A stretch of 38,290 bases of DNA from DAINBT01 sp036732785 (lineage in GTDB: Bacteria; Planctomycetota; Phycisphaerae; Sedimentisphaerales; SM23-30), in assembly GCA_964537505.1 (NCBI GenBank), contig CAZICK010000033.1:1-38290 (forward strand), given 5' to 3'. Below, one piece after another: positions 25,601 to 35,334 of this stretch. The position numbers were made by a program, and so were the translations under genes. The notes beneath the pieces were generated by a model. The model saw nothing but the letters and a program-made list of their open reading frames with translations. It was not told the DNA's origin and did not search any database. Position 1 is the stretch's first letter. The number at the start of each line of letters is the position of its first letter.

Positions 25601-28600
25601 CTATATCGGGCAGGATCATATCACGGACCGGTTCCAGGTCATTGCGGCTGTGCGAACCCAATATCTCGCCGGCCAGTTCGAGTTCCGCTCCGACCAGCTT
25701 GCCTAACTGACTGGTTCCGGCAAAATACACCTTCACGTCGCCGTCGCCGTCGGTGGTATTGATCCCGAGTGTAATAGAATCTACCCCAAACCCTGCCGTC
25801 ACGTTGACCGGATCATCGGTCACTACCGAAACGATTTGCCCCAGACCGGTCTCGTCTCCGTCAACCAGCCAATCGATATCGGAAATATCCACCGTAATAT
25901 CGGCCAGAACCGTGTTATAGCTCACCTCGAAAACATAATAGAATCCGCCGTCAATAAACTCCTGCTGCAGCGCGTTCTCCAGCATATTTATATCCGTCGA
26001 ATCGGAACTGACACTGACAAGGTCCCCATCACCGAACTCGGCCGATTCGCTGCCACCCAGAACGTGCTCCACCGTCTCACTGTTAAACGTTATATCTATC
26101 GTATCGCTGATTGGGCTGCCCCGTAGTGGCGATCCTACCAGGATACCGCCGCCCGGTTCCACCGCCGGACCGCTCCGATCATCAACAGACGATATAAACT
26201 CCTGCCACAAACTCGCCACGCCGGAATCCGGATCTATCTCATACAAGGCATCGGTCAGGAAATTGTCGAACACATCCGCAGGCTGATCATGCACTGCCAA
26301 CAAAGCCGTACCGTCCGGATTAATATCCATCCCCACAATCACCAAATCACTGAAAACATCCCCTCCTTCGTCACGTAAACTCTTTTCGCTGTCTGCAACT
26401 ACCGAGCCGAACGTATCCATGTCGTCCGGATCCGAATGTATTTTCATCAAGGTATTGGTCAAGCCGTTTATCCCATAAAGTTCCCCGTCAAACTCCGCCA
26501 ACGCCACTATATTTTCATTGGTAAGGTCATTGCTCATCCCGGCAAGCACTACTTCGGTTTCTACCTCCCAGGTCGATCCAACATCCGCCGCCTCCAGGTT
26601 CCTGATCAACACCAAAGACTCACGTTCCTGACCGGCTATAGATTCAAACTCAACTATCCCCCATATCGTATCGTCAATATGACCGGCCAACGCCCTCAAA
26701 CTCGAAATGCTGCCATCAGCATCCAATATACTCGGCAGGGCATTGAGGGTAGCCAGATTATTAGCCATTGCCTCCACGGTGAAATCCAACTGATCGATAC
26801 GGTAAAACTGCTGACCATAATCATCGTAACCGTAAAAAACTCCATTTCCGTAGGCAAACTCATCCAGACCCGGAACCACCAGGTCACGTACCGGATCAAG
26901 GTCGTCACGATCATTATCGCCTATGACATTGTTTGATACACCCTGGGCAAAATAGCCCGGATCAATGTGCCATACCTGCAGATCCAACTGGCCGTACTCT
27001 GCGACATCGGACGAAAGCTGCGCATTGAGTATCTGCCCCTTCTCAAAGCCGTTAAGTCGAATGTAGTCACTATCCAAAAGGGCAGCATCGGCCGTGTACT
27101 GCAAATCAACACCCAACTTGCTTATATGATCCGGACATTTCCACAGATAATTCTCCGGGAAACTACCGACAAACGGAGAGTATGCCGTCGCCCCGCTGTT
27201 ACCGAGGTCACCCACCGCAAAGTAGTACTCGAAATCACCTTCCGGCACACCATCTCCGCTTGGCAATTCTCCGACAAATTCACCGTCAAGCAATACTCCC
27301 TGGCGGTTGACAATCTTCGAAGAATCCAGCGTGATCTTGTAGTAATTGGTACCTTCCGGATTGATGGCAAAACCATTGTCCTTGTGGAACGAAGCGATAT
27401 TGGTCTGAGGATCGAATTCAACCCACACATCATCACCGAAAATGACCGTATCGTCGGCAGTGCCGGCGATTAGCTCATCCATTGTGGCAAACCGATGATC
27501 AAGCCCGTCGGTCTGGATCATAATCGACGCCGCCAACGCGTCTGCCAGTGTCTCGATATCGGCTTCTATCGACGAGGCCAGTATATCCTTGGTGCTCACG
27601 GTCATTCTTTCCACGTTGCCCGTTTGCCCGAACGCCTGGCGATAGGCAAAAACCGAATCTATCTCGCCGGCGGCTATAATGGCAAAATGCTCATCGGGTG
27701 CTATCGAACCTTCAATACCACCGGTTATCTCCACATCGCCGATTCTGGAAAACCCACCATACGAATCCGTCTTAAACTGAACATAAATAGTGTTAAGGTC
27801 CGTATAGTCATTAAAATCGACTTTCACAACTTGTGGTGAATAAACCCTTTCCACCGCCAGGGTCTCCAGCTTATCGTCGCCCGTCCCAAACATGTTATCC
27901 TCACCCGGAGCCACGCCGGCGACAATGTTCGATTCTCTAAACTCGCCCCCGATCTTCACCCGCTCCAGATCGCCTCTGCCGGGGACCACATCGTCGCCGC
28001 TGTAAGGATTACCATTAACACCGATATCCAAACCGGCCGCCAGCGTACTTAAAACAAAATCACCTCTTATCTGGGCAAAATCGAAATCTCCGCCCGCCGC
28101 CACTGTGCCGACATTCATTTGTTCCGTGGTGAATTTACCTATATTCCACGCCGCGCGGATGCCGCCGGCGGTAACGCCTTTGACATTAATACTATTGATA
28201 TCACCTTGAGAGCTAATCACTCCGGTCATATCACCGTTTATCGTCACTTTTTTCAGCATGGTGCCTTCGCTTTGGAGCGTACCATTCATATCGCCTTTGA
28301 CAACAAAGCTATTCACGTTGCCCGTGACAATAGTTACATAACTGTCGACCTCTTCGGCCCGCAATCCGCTTACATCACCTTCGATGTTTATCGTGCTGAT
28401 ATTTGTACTCGAACCGTTCAGAACCCCCAGGTCCGCCGAGCTGACGCCGCCGCCGATGACTACTTCACTACCCGCGGCAACTCCGGCCAGCTTGATCTTT
28501 TTAACGCCGCCGCCGATACTGAGCGAACCTTCTGACCCGTCGCCGCCCAACAGACCATCTATCGTCAGCGAACCAAGAGCTTCGTCATCGCCGCTAAACA

Positions 28601-31600
28601 AACTATTCACATCTACCGTAGCACCACCGGCCGCCACAACCTTAACCGTAGTTTGATAGCTCGCTCCGCTCAGCCCAATAACGTCTATTCCCATACCATC
28701 CTGGCGAGGCAATACTCGTCCGACCCCAGGCCCGGCTATGCTCACCGTCACCTGGACAGGCTCATTCTGCTCATCAACAAGGGTAAGCTTCAGGGGCTGA
28801 CCTGCTTCTACTACGAATCCGTCTATATCGGCCATACCGGGCGTGGCCAGCGTCCAGCAATGGAACTCTCCCTGCCACGTCGGAACCGTCAGCTTATCGC
28901 CGTTCACCTTGAGCGAGCCGATCTTCGTATCGGCAAAAATACCGAAAGGACTGCCGTCACTGATTGTCAAACCGATGTCAACTTTGCCGATTGTGCTCAG
29001 CCCGTCACCAGGCATATCACTGCCGTCCAAATCACCGAAAACGTTATTTCTACCGGGACTGACACCGGCGGCGATCACCGAATTGTACAGAATATCCGCC
29101 TTGACCGACTTGATATCACCTGACAACGCTCGTTCCCGCGGGTCGGCAATCGTACCGTCAATCGTAAATCGACTCATATCCAGCGTCGCGCTGCTGTCAT
29201 CATCGTCGAACTCCGCCACGTTAACCACGCCATCGAACCCAGGATCGAAACCGGCCAACACATAGCTGTCCCGAATCGCGCTGCTCACATCGATATTGTC
29301 GATATTGCCCCCGGCCGTAACGGTCGCTGTTATACCGGAACCGCCCACGTTCGTCGCCATGACGGAGCCGATCCGGCCGGTCACATGAACATTACCTTCT
29401 ATGTTACCGTCCACAATCAATTCATCCAGATCGCCGTCAACAACAACCAAACCACCTTGCTCGATGTCGCCTTTGATGTGCAGAGACGCGACACTGCCGG
29501 TGGAGACAAACCGACCGGTATCGGTTATCGAACCGTCAATCTCGTATGGCTTGTCCGTACCGCCGATACTCATAAGACCCAAAACATCGGAACCGCGAAT
29601 CGTAACTTTAGGCCCTTCGCCTTCGACAACAACATCGCCGTACTGATCGCCGTTGATGATGCTCATCTTACCGAAATCACCGCCTACCGTAATATCACCG
29701 TTGAGGTTCGCACGGTGAGTTCCGCTGCCACACAACATCAGCGAACCAAAATCATCCATCACGTTTATGTCGCCATCGACACTGCCGTACACCGTCACCG
29801 AACCAAGATCACCGTCAACCGTAAGATCGCTCCGCAGATCGGCCGGGGACCGGCCCGAACCGATACTCAGATTCTTCATGTCACCATGTACGCGCAGTTC
29901 CTCTGTCGGTCTGCCGAAATAACTGCCACTTTGAATACTGCCGACGTCACCGCCGATATTGCCAAAACCCACAATCTTGCCACCGACCAGCAGCTTGTTC
30001 AATTCGATACCGTCAAACTCATGTTTCTTGAGGCCCACCGGATAACCCGGACCGGCAGGTTGCCAGTTCAATTCCATCTGGGCGTAAAAATCGCCGCCAA
30101 CCTTAATCGTGCCGATCTTACCGTCAACGGCCAGCAGCCCGCCTGTCGGCGTACCGAAATCGCCTCCGACAACAATACTTTTCAGATTACCGTACTTACC
30201 GGTTACCTCGATCGTACTGACCAGATCGCCCTTGGTGCTGATCTTGCCCACCGGCCCGCCGACCTGTAACCACGAACCGAGTATAGCATCCGTCGCCTTA
30301 AGCTGTCCCAGCTCCCCCGACTCAATTGCCAGATCGAATATCCCATCACGGGCCGTTACTTTGTCCAGCTTATTGTACGTGGTAATATCGCTCGAATTGA
30401 TCTCATCGGCGATGACATTACCTACGTTAAGGCCACCGCGGATTTCGCTGTACTCGAATGTACCTCCACGCAAAATGTTAACGCTCTTCAATTCCTTTCC
30501 CGCGGTGATTATCGAATCATGGATACCCTGCCCGCCGACAGTTATGTTATTTATCACCCCCTGGTTCGGCGCACCGACTATAAAACAGTTAACCCGGGAG
30601 TAAAATATCCCTTCTGCACCGCCGTTGACAATAATTTTATTTATCTCTATAGCCCGGATGTCGGCCCCACGCATCTCCGAACCCTCGCCCTTTACCTCAA
30701 TTGTGCCTATCAACCCGACGTCTATGATGACAGTCTCAAAATCGCTGAAATCGTCAAACTCAAGCGTTATCGCGATACTGGGCCCCATCAGGTAAGCACC
30801 ACGGCCCCGATCGCCCGCTACAGGAATGCAGTTGTAACCGACGATTCTCGCGCCGTCGAGCACCTGCACACGGTCAATACCTGTCGTCACCAGAATCGGA
30901 CCGCTGATGTCATGACCAGGCCCGCTGATTATCGCCCGCCCAAGCGTGCCGCTCACAAAAAGACCGGATGTCGCCCACTGCCCACGGCCAGGATGCCTTA
31001 TACCGTCTCCCAGGTCAATCCGATCCAAATCGCCTCCTATCACTACCGAACCGGCGAGACCGTCGAATTGCCCTACATCCTGGCTGTCGTCGCTATTAAC
31101 AATTATCCGGTTCACGTCGCCGACTACCACGGTGTCACCTATCGACCTGCTTATTTCTATCAGATCGATGCCCACCGTCGAAACCAACCCCGTCCTCTGC
31201 TCACCGATAGGATTAGTCTCCGCCGTCTCTGCCGCCGGAACCAGCACTACAGTTTCTATCCTGTGCCCCGTAATCGATTCCGTCCAGCCCAGATGACCGT
31301 CGATCCTGATCAAACTAACCGGCAACTCAACTTCCTCATCTTCATCCTCATCTTCATCTTCATCTTCATCAGCAACTTCAATGGTAATTGTTACATCGAC
31401 GCCATCATCACCCAACTCACCTATCACAATCGAAATCATATCGCCCCCCTCTGTACGGTTAATAATCCTGGTGATTCCATTGGCCTCCTCTTCTTCCTCC
31501 TCGTCCGGTTCCTCCTCTTCATCATCTTGTTCTTCTTCATCCACTTCCTCAGGGGCAGGCACATTCAAACGTAACACGCATATCGGATCCTTCCCCTCGA

Positions 31601-34600
31601 AGACCACGCTATGGCTGTTGACGCTGGCAACTTCAACAACCCCAAGATCAACCGGCCCGCCTTTGGTCGTTACACGCAGCCCATCTGTCGATTCGATCCC
31701 GGCTATCGCGTAGCCCAGCAGCGATTTATCGATATCAATCGGCGAGGGAACGTAATCTTCCGGCAGGCCATCACGAATCGGCAGCAGCTTCAGTGTCAAT
31801 ACTCCACCTTCAAGAAATTCCTCATCCTCTTCCTCTTCCGCTTCCGGCACGACGAACGGAAGCCCAGTCTCCGGATCCGTATCCTGCTCCGGCTCCTCAT
31901 CTTCTTCTTCCTCTGGCGGTTCTGTACCCTTAAACGGAGATATCCTCACCAACACCCCGCTGTCATCCACAATCCAAACCGACTGCCCCGGATCAAACTC
32001 AAACGGACCAAATCCGCCAACTTCAACCCAGCCACCGATAGTATTATATATCGCTCCACCAATTTCAACGAACCGCACATTACCGCCCCGCCCCCCGGCA
32101 CTGACCGGTACATCCTCGAGCTCACTGCCAAGATCACCTCCCACATATATGCTGTCGATAACGCCCGCAGGGCCTATCCCGTCCGCGTTCGCCCATATCC
32201 CCGGATAAGTAATACCACCCGGATAACTACCTGCGATACGCACCTCACCGATATTGTTATCAGCGGTGATTTGACCGACATAGCTGTCCCCCATCCGCAA
32301 TGACTGCATATCCCCGCCGGCGCTGACGTCGATTCCACTAGCCGCCGGTGAACTGACCATCCCAATGTCATCCCCGGCAAACACCGAACAAGCCGGAGAG
32401 ACAAGAATACCAATATCGTTGATCTCCAGGGTAAAACCAACCTCACCCTCTACCCCCTCCACGTCTAATCCAGACCGTAAACCACCTAGAGAGCCGCTAT
32501 CGACCACAACATCCACGCCACGCACCAAAAGACCCACCCCCAACGCACCCATATTACCGCTGAGTACCTGCACATTGTAAATATCACTATCAAATAGGGA
32601 ACTATTCCGCATATCGCCTAAAACGCTTCCTCCACCCAGCGATGTTTCCGAAACCCCAGAAACCTCAAGACGATAAGAGCCTGCGGAAACCGCAACCGTA
32701 TAAATCCCCGCTTCCTCAGCCGTAAAAATCAGCGGCAGCGGCGCCAGGTTCTCGATATCCGCCTCGCCTAATGTACCCACCAACGTCAGGTCCGGATCGT
32801 ACAGAGCTACACCACCGTTTATGACCGTTTGCGAACTCGGATCGGACTCACCACCACTAAAAAGCTCGACAGTAATCGTCTGACCCGCCATCACACCAAA
32901 ATTGTAATAGTCAGGACCCCCTGAACCTATTACGCATATCCTGCCGTCAACCGTACCAAGACACTCGGCCTCGAGAAAACTATCGTTACTAATAATATAA
33001 CCATCATCGGCCTCCAGCGCCCCGTACTGGAAAAGAATACCACTGGGAGGACTACCCATTTGGCGTTCGATCTCACGAGCCGTCCGAACGTAGTAGCCAC
33101 CATAAACATCCAGCACCCCGGGAAATTGCGGCGCATCGCTGCGACCATGAACACGAACAGGCAACCCCCAGTCATCATTACTATAGAAACTGCCCATCTG
33201 ACCCTGAACATCCACAAGTGGTGTAATACCAGGCCCGCCATACTTACTGGAATTCACCGGTGTCCAGCTATCGTCAGACTCCTTAATCCCGCCCGCCTGC
33301 GTGCCGGAAACCAACTGGTTAAGCTCACCCTTCACATCAAACTGGTTCGTAGCCAGAAAACCGGCATAAAACGTATCTATGCTGCAATTAATAACCACAT
33401 CACCGAAAACAGCGCCGCCCACCTGAATCTTACCGATATCCTGAGGACTGCCACCACTATCCGCCGCCAGAACTATACCAGGCCGAAACGCGCCGCCCGG
33501 ATACACCCCCTTCGGCCCCGGGTTCGCAACCAGGATAGATGGGTCAAAGAAACTTTCCTCGCCCACCCAGTGAAGATCGGGGTCACCTGGAATGTAGCCC
33601 GGAACCGTACCAATCATCACCCCGCCGGCCTCCTCAGGCGTAAAAATATTCACATTGTCTTCGTCGGTGAACAGGTACGCCGGCTCGCCACCTGTCGGTG
33701 TCCAAATAATACCGGTCGGAGTCACTTCATAACGCATAAAGGTAATATACACATCAGGTGTACTCTGCGCTATGTACACCGAATAGACATCCACCAGACC
33801 CTCAACGATAAACTCGTCCGGATTCTCCGGATCCGGCACCAGACGAGAAACGTTAACCTGATAAAGCGTTCCTGTATTCGGATCTGTCGCATAGCCCATC
33901 TCGTTCAGCGAGTCAAACGACATGCCGGTAAGCAATATATCCTCTTCGTCGGGATTCTGACCATATTCGATCACATCCACAAAACGATCGTCCACCGGGG
34001 CATTCAGATACACCAATACCAGTTTCCCGTCAGCGAAGTCATCAACCGTACCAGTGTGATAAAGACCGAACAACCGACCCTGGTTATCGTACATCAAACC
34101 TGCCACCACTGCGTCCTCTTCATCCACAGTAGCCCGGCTGCCAGTTACTACCAAGACCCCATCCGAAGTATCCGACTCATCGACCGCGATCGTTACAAAC
34201 GAACGACTGACGAGATCATACCCCAAAAACACCGGCTCATCCGTCCCGCCAACCGGGTTGACGCCAGGTTCCTGGCTGTAAACAATCGTCGAAATCTCCA
34301 TACTCGCCCCACCGAGCAATACCTGACTCATATCATAACTTGCCCGCCCCAGAGAATCCTTACCAACCGCCTCGGCCTCTGCGGTCTTCAGGTCTATCGA
34401 TATCAAAACCGATTCGTAAGAACCTGGCAACGGCTGACCCTGGGTGTTGAAGCTCGTCGGGGCCGTCACCACCGCGTACAGCACATCTTCACCGCTGGCG
34501 CTGTGACCAAAACTAGCCGACTCAAATCCATCAAGAGGAACCGCGAACTGTGTAGCTGGATTGTCCGTATCTACTATATCCCCTATAACCACGTCTATCG

Positions 34601-35111
34601 TACCGGTGACCGTATCAATCCGAACCAGCAAACCACCGGCGGTCAGCCCGTATGTGATGCCGCTCGAATTCGTCGCCAGGGCATTTATCTCATAGCCCAG
34701 TCCACCAAGCACATCCGACGGAATCTCATCTATTATCGGCCCGCCACCTGGTCCGCCATAGAGCGTAATCGGATCCGCCGCGCCTCCGACGGTATAGTAA
34801 CCACCAATATCCTCACCCTGATAATCGAGAATCTCAACCGTCACATCCTGACTCGGTCCCTCTCCGGAAATCGTCCCGATATTGATTACGTTATAAATAG
34901 GGGTGTCAGGATCGAACTCTTCCGCGTCGGCGTAAACAAATCTTGTCGGTATTGTCTCGCCCATCGGCAGCATCAGCGTGGTCAGCATAAAACGGCTTTC
35001 CAACTGTTCTGCCAGCAGGCTGCCGCGAACGCGCGAACGGACGCCGAGCAATCGATCAAAAAGGCTATTGGCTTTACGACGACGGCGAATTCTGCGTAAT
35101 AGACGATTCAC
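22605..35111 (-). CDS. Giant planctomycete surface protein with C-terminal metzincin protease domain
   Basis: A 4168-residue exported protein. The Arg-rich N-terminus (1-35) and QLESRFML (36-43) form the LEPR-XLL-type leader of planctomycete extracellular proteins. In order follow beta-propeller-like segments (about 50-800), a very long Gly/Asp-rich parallel beta-helix-like region (about 830-2500) of repeats such as GGDFGKMSIINGD and DGDLGSVTVYG, with acidic Glu/Asp runs inserted at about 1063-1260. Two related ~515-residue modules sharing a TISDIDW strand follow (near 3074 and 3589), then a pre-peptidase-like domain (about 3790-3920). The metzincin domain (about 3934-4168) has HELGHILGLEH (4102-4112; zinc ligands His4102, His4106, His4112, catalytic Glu4103) and a Met-turn VMGY (Met4125). 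Start: GTG with AGGAG 8 bases upstream. Probably a cell-surface adhesin or scaffold with a proteolytic end; substrate unknown. Confidence 0.9.
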   Translation of the reverse strand: MNRLLRRIRRRRKANSLFDRLLGVRSRVRGSLLAEQLESRFMLTTLMLPMGETIPTRFVYADAEEFDPDTPIYNVINIGTISGEGPSQDVTVEILDYQGEDIGGYYTVGGAADPITLYGGPGGGPIIDEIPSDVLGGLGYEINALATNSSGITYGLTAGGLLVRIDTVTGTIDVVIGDIVDTDNPATQFAVPLDGFESASFGHSASGEDVLYAVVTAPTSFNTQGQPLPGSYESVLISIDLKTAEAEAVGKDSLGRASYDMSQVLLGGASMEISTIVYSQEPGVNPVGGTDEPVFLGYDLVSRSFVTIAVDESDTSDGVLVVTGSRATVDEEDAVVAGLMYDNQGRLFGLYHTGTVDDFADGKLVLVYLNAPVDDRFVDVIEYGQNPDEEDILLTGMSFDSLNEMGYATDPNTGTLYQVNVSRLVPDPENPDEFIVEGLVDVYSVYIAQSTPDVYITFMRYEVTPTGIIWTPTGGEPAYLFTDEDNVNIFTPEEAGGVMIGTVPGYIPGDPDLHWVGEESFFDPSILVANPGPKGVYPGGAFRPGIVLAADSGGSPQDIGKIQVGGAVFGDVVINCSIDTFYAGFLATNQFDVKGELNQLVSGTQAGGIKESDDSWTPVNSSKYGGPGITPLVDVQGQMGSFYSNDDWGLPVRVHGRSDAPQFPGVLDVYGGYYVRTAREIERQMGSPPSGILFQYGALEADDGYIISNDSFLEAECLGTVDGRICVIGSGGPDYYNFGVMAGQTITVELFSGGESDPSSQTVINGGVALYDPDLTLVGTLGEADIENLAPLPLIFTAEEAGIYTVAVSAGSYRLEVSGVSETSLGGGSVLGDMRNSSLFDSDIYNVQVLSGNMGALGVGLLVRGVDVVVDSGSLGGLRSGLDVEGVEGEVGFTLEINDIGILVSPACSVFAGDDIGMVSSPAASGIDVSAGGDMQSLRMGDSYVGQITADNNIGEVRIAGSYPGGITYPGIWANADGIGPAGVIDSIYVGGDLGSELEDVPVSAGGRGGNVRFVEIGGAIYNTIGGWVEVGGFGPFEFDPGQSVWIVDDSGVLVRISPFKGTEPPEEEEDEEPEQDTDPETGLPFVVPEAEEEEDEEFLEGGVLTLKLLPIRDGLPEDYVPSPIDIDKSLLGYAIAGIESTDGLRVTTKGGPVDLGVVEVASVNSHSVVFEGKDPICVLRLNVPAPEEVDEEEQDDEEEEPDEEEEEEANGITRIINRTEGGDMISIVIGELGDDGVDVTITIEVADEDEDEDEDEDEEVELPVSLIRIDGHLGWTESITGHRIETVVLVPAAETAETNPIGEQRTGLVSTVGIDLIEISRSIGDTVVVGDVNRIIVNSDDSQDVGQFDGLAGSVVIGGDLDRIDLGDGIRHPGRGQWATSGLFVSGTLGRAIISGPGHDISGPILVTTGIDRVQVLDGARIVGYNCIPVAGDRGRGAYLMGPSIAITLEFDDFSDFETVIIDVGLIGTIEVKGEGSEMRGADIRAIEINKIIVNGGAEGIFYSRVNCFIVGAPNQGVINNITVGGQGIHDSIITAGKELKSVNILRGGTFEYSEIRGGLNVGNVIADEINSSDITTYNKLDKVTARDGIFDLAIESGELGQLKATDAILGSWLQVGGPVGKISTKGDLVSTIEVTGKYGNLKSIVVGGDFGTPTGGLLAVDGKIGTIKVGGDFYAQMELNWQPAGPGYPVGLKKHEFDGIELNKLLVGGKIVGFGNIGGDVGSIQSGSYFGRPTEELRVHGDMKNLSIGSGRSPADLRSDLTVDGDLGSVTVYGSVDGDINVMDDFGSLMLCGSGTHRANLNGDITVGGDFGKMSIINGDQYGDVVVEGEGPKVTIRGSDVLGLMSIGGTDKPYEIDGSITDTGRFVSTGSVASLHIKGDIEQGGLVVVDGDLDELIVDGNIEGNVHVTGRIGSVMATNVGGSGITATVTAGGNIDNIDVSSAIRDSYVLAGFDPGFDGVVNVAEFDDDDSSATLDMSRFTIDGTIADPRERALSGDIKSVKADILYNSVIAAGVSPGRNNVFGDLDGSDMPGDGLSTIGKVDIGLTISDGSPFGIFADTKIGSLKVNGDKLTVPTWQGEFHCWTLATPGMADIDGFVVEAGQPLKLTLVDEQNEPVQVTVSIAGPGVGRVLPRQDGMGIDVIGLSGASYQTTVKVVAAGGATVDVNSLFSGDDEALGSLTIDGLLGGDGSEGSLSIGGGVKKIKLAGVAAGSEVVIGGGVSSADLGVLNGSSTNISTINIEGDVSGLRAEEVDSYVTIVTGNVNSFVVKGDMNGTLQSEGTMLKKVTINGDMTGVISSQGDINSINVKGVTAGGIRAAWNIGKFTTEQMNVGTVAAGGDFDFAQIRGDFVLSTLAAGLDIGVNGNPYSGDDVVPGRGDLERVKIGGEFRESNIVAGVAPGEDNMFGTGDDKLETLAVERVYSPQVVKVDFNDYTDLNTIYVQFKTDSYGGFSRIGDVEITGGIEGSIAPDEHFAIIAAGEIDSVFAYRQAFGQTGNVERMTVSTKDILASSIEADIETLADALAASIMIQTDGLDHRFATMDELIAGTADDTVIFGDDVWVEFDPQTNIASFHKDNGFAINPEGTNYYKITLDSSKIVNRQGVLLDGEFVGELPSGDGVPEGDFEYYFAVGDLGNSGATAYSPFVGSFPENYLWKCPDHISKLGVDLQYTADAALLDSDYIRLNGFEKGQILNAQLSSDVAEYGQLDLQVWHIDPGYFAQGVSNNVIGDNDRDDLDPVRDLVVPGLDEFAYGNGVFYGYDDYGQQFYRIDQLDFTVEAMANNLATLNALPSILDADGSISSLRALAGHIDDTIWGIVEFESIAGQERESLVLIRNLEAADVGSTWEVETEVVLAGMSNDLTNENIVALAEFDGELYGINGLTNTLMKIHSDPDDMDTFGSVVADSEKSLRDEGGDVFSDLVIVGMDINPDGTALLAVHDQPADVFDNFLTDALYEIDPDSGVASLWQEFISSVDDRSGPAVEPGGGILVGSPLRGSPISDTIDITFNSETVEHVLGGSESAEFGDGDLVSVSSDSTDINMLENALQQEFIDGGFYYVFEVSYNTVLADITVDISDIDWLVDGDETGLGQIVSVVTDDPVNVTAGFGVDSITLGINTTDGDGDVKVYFAGTSQLGKLVGAELELAGEILGSHSRNDLEPVRDMILPDIDEMSIASRTLAWRYTLELTAELRDALPEDLVEQLEEEEVTDVLISEVLDELEGHSNYQDLVGDFFDGLDNVGYDTIGYDSQQEIFSLISTDTYGAIPIMVSDPGDPDEEVPLTLDVLSEIYAQEHEDTIFNQICGLEFGSAGTDELWAIVSVTQTNSVTGLSRSRDSLLRIDDIVNPTADMMELSINNLASEGFSNVTELAFGNMTSQSDPNNYILYGLDSDTQTLIRIDNRLMARNNQGENKPNKDFGKAVAVGGEIGNLNEPDGRTLDIVAMDFDGSGRLLAVEKTLNALVEISTAAFVPQRGNARVELVQTLPVGNDYRALTYDSTDIYGLGGAGFIVRAADGTPMGDTMDVSVRIGSSAPVTGEHIFGSSTETTVNSVTVSSAMSNSVAEVAQAGGFYQIEVDYSQLQGQGDVLLTISDIDWHDGRGDVDSVAVSEDNVTVVNFGDDTLTLQIDSNNNDIGTFVLYFGATADLQIPATEQFSASRVSRQSAWNEDINLSLQVPEDGDYLLQISSAWPSYSSFLYPWWYDSYWPEGSPVEYDLNVKLFDDGNSDFGISQTPGGDNYDQFVPHNRPVDLSGDSTNLIADEKEEGLYWYNAEHSDAWPIEIRGTLLDPGVAGNVIIGSELGCLSDVDVYTFQLEHGQQVTVDLEAETFFGRDYVDVIVGIYNGDLEAITTISDSVDEEALPASQRPDPVYTAQAIFTMPNHASVVIDPDENGLGTYYVVVTGLSTNGALMEVDYGELPYQLTIETTAAETVETPPSQLVWLSFGNDRDGTNARADYLYERGLGATHKIVNRPPFYATEFGLPETMRDELIDAIAARIEEAYRNAGLSENEIEFTTIKPGAAGSPYSPGSTYSTVIFGGKTSLPGLLAIAENVDRHNSIRDDMACVFTEVYGDAYRASGLLDDDPDVRFDQVVTMLANTGAHELGHILGLEHTTELGTDEPNNVMGYNEDLVGQEFEPRNVYWYQEPGFTNEIDMLLRNIGSGTPMGQ

Positions 35112-35120
35112 TATCGGTTC

Positions 35121-35334
35121 TCCTATGTTAAAACTTCTTTAATTTCGTGATTTTGCCATTCCAGCGAGCGACCAACGGGAGCGGTCCTTTGCCAGCCTTA
35201 TGGAACATAAAAAGTGGCCATGCCACCTCCTATGTTAAAACTTCTTTAATTTCGTGATTTTGCCATTCCAGCGAGCGACCAACGGGAGCGGTCCTTTGCC
35301 AGCCTTATGGAACATAAAAAGTGGCTATGCCACC
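35121..35334 (-). repeat. 107-bp tandem duplication in the giant gene's leader
   Basis: Two adjacent copies, 35121-35227 and 35228-35334, differ at a single base. Read on the minus strand each holds AGGAGG, a hairpin GTGGC-n3-GCCAC, a run of five T, then a 26-codon open frame starting MFHKAGKGPLPLV. The one difference falls in the hairpin loop (ATG in the copy nearer the gene, ATA in the other), so both stems are intact. The last copy ends in the TAGGAG that serves as ribosome site for the giant gene. It may be an attenuator-like leader; function inferred. Confidence 0.8.

Noticed and set aside
33060..35099. A 679-codon open frame on the plus strand opposite the giant gene
   Set aside because: It lies fully antisense to a strongly supported coding frame, has no domain or signal, and its composition follows the codon usage of the other strand. 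Similar shadows run along most of the giant gene.
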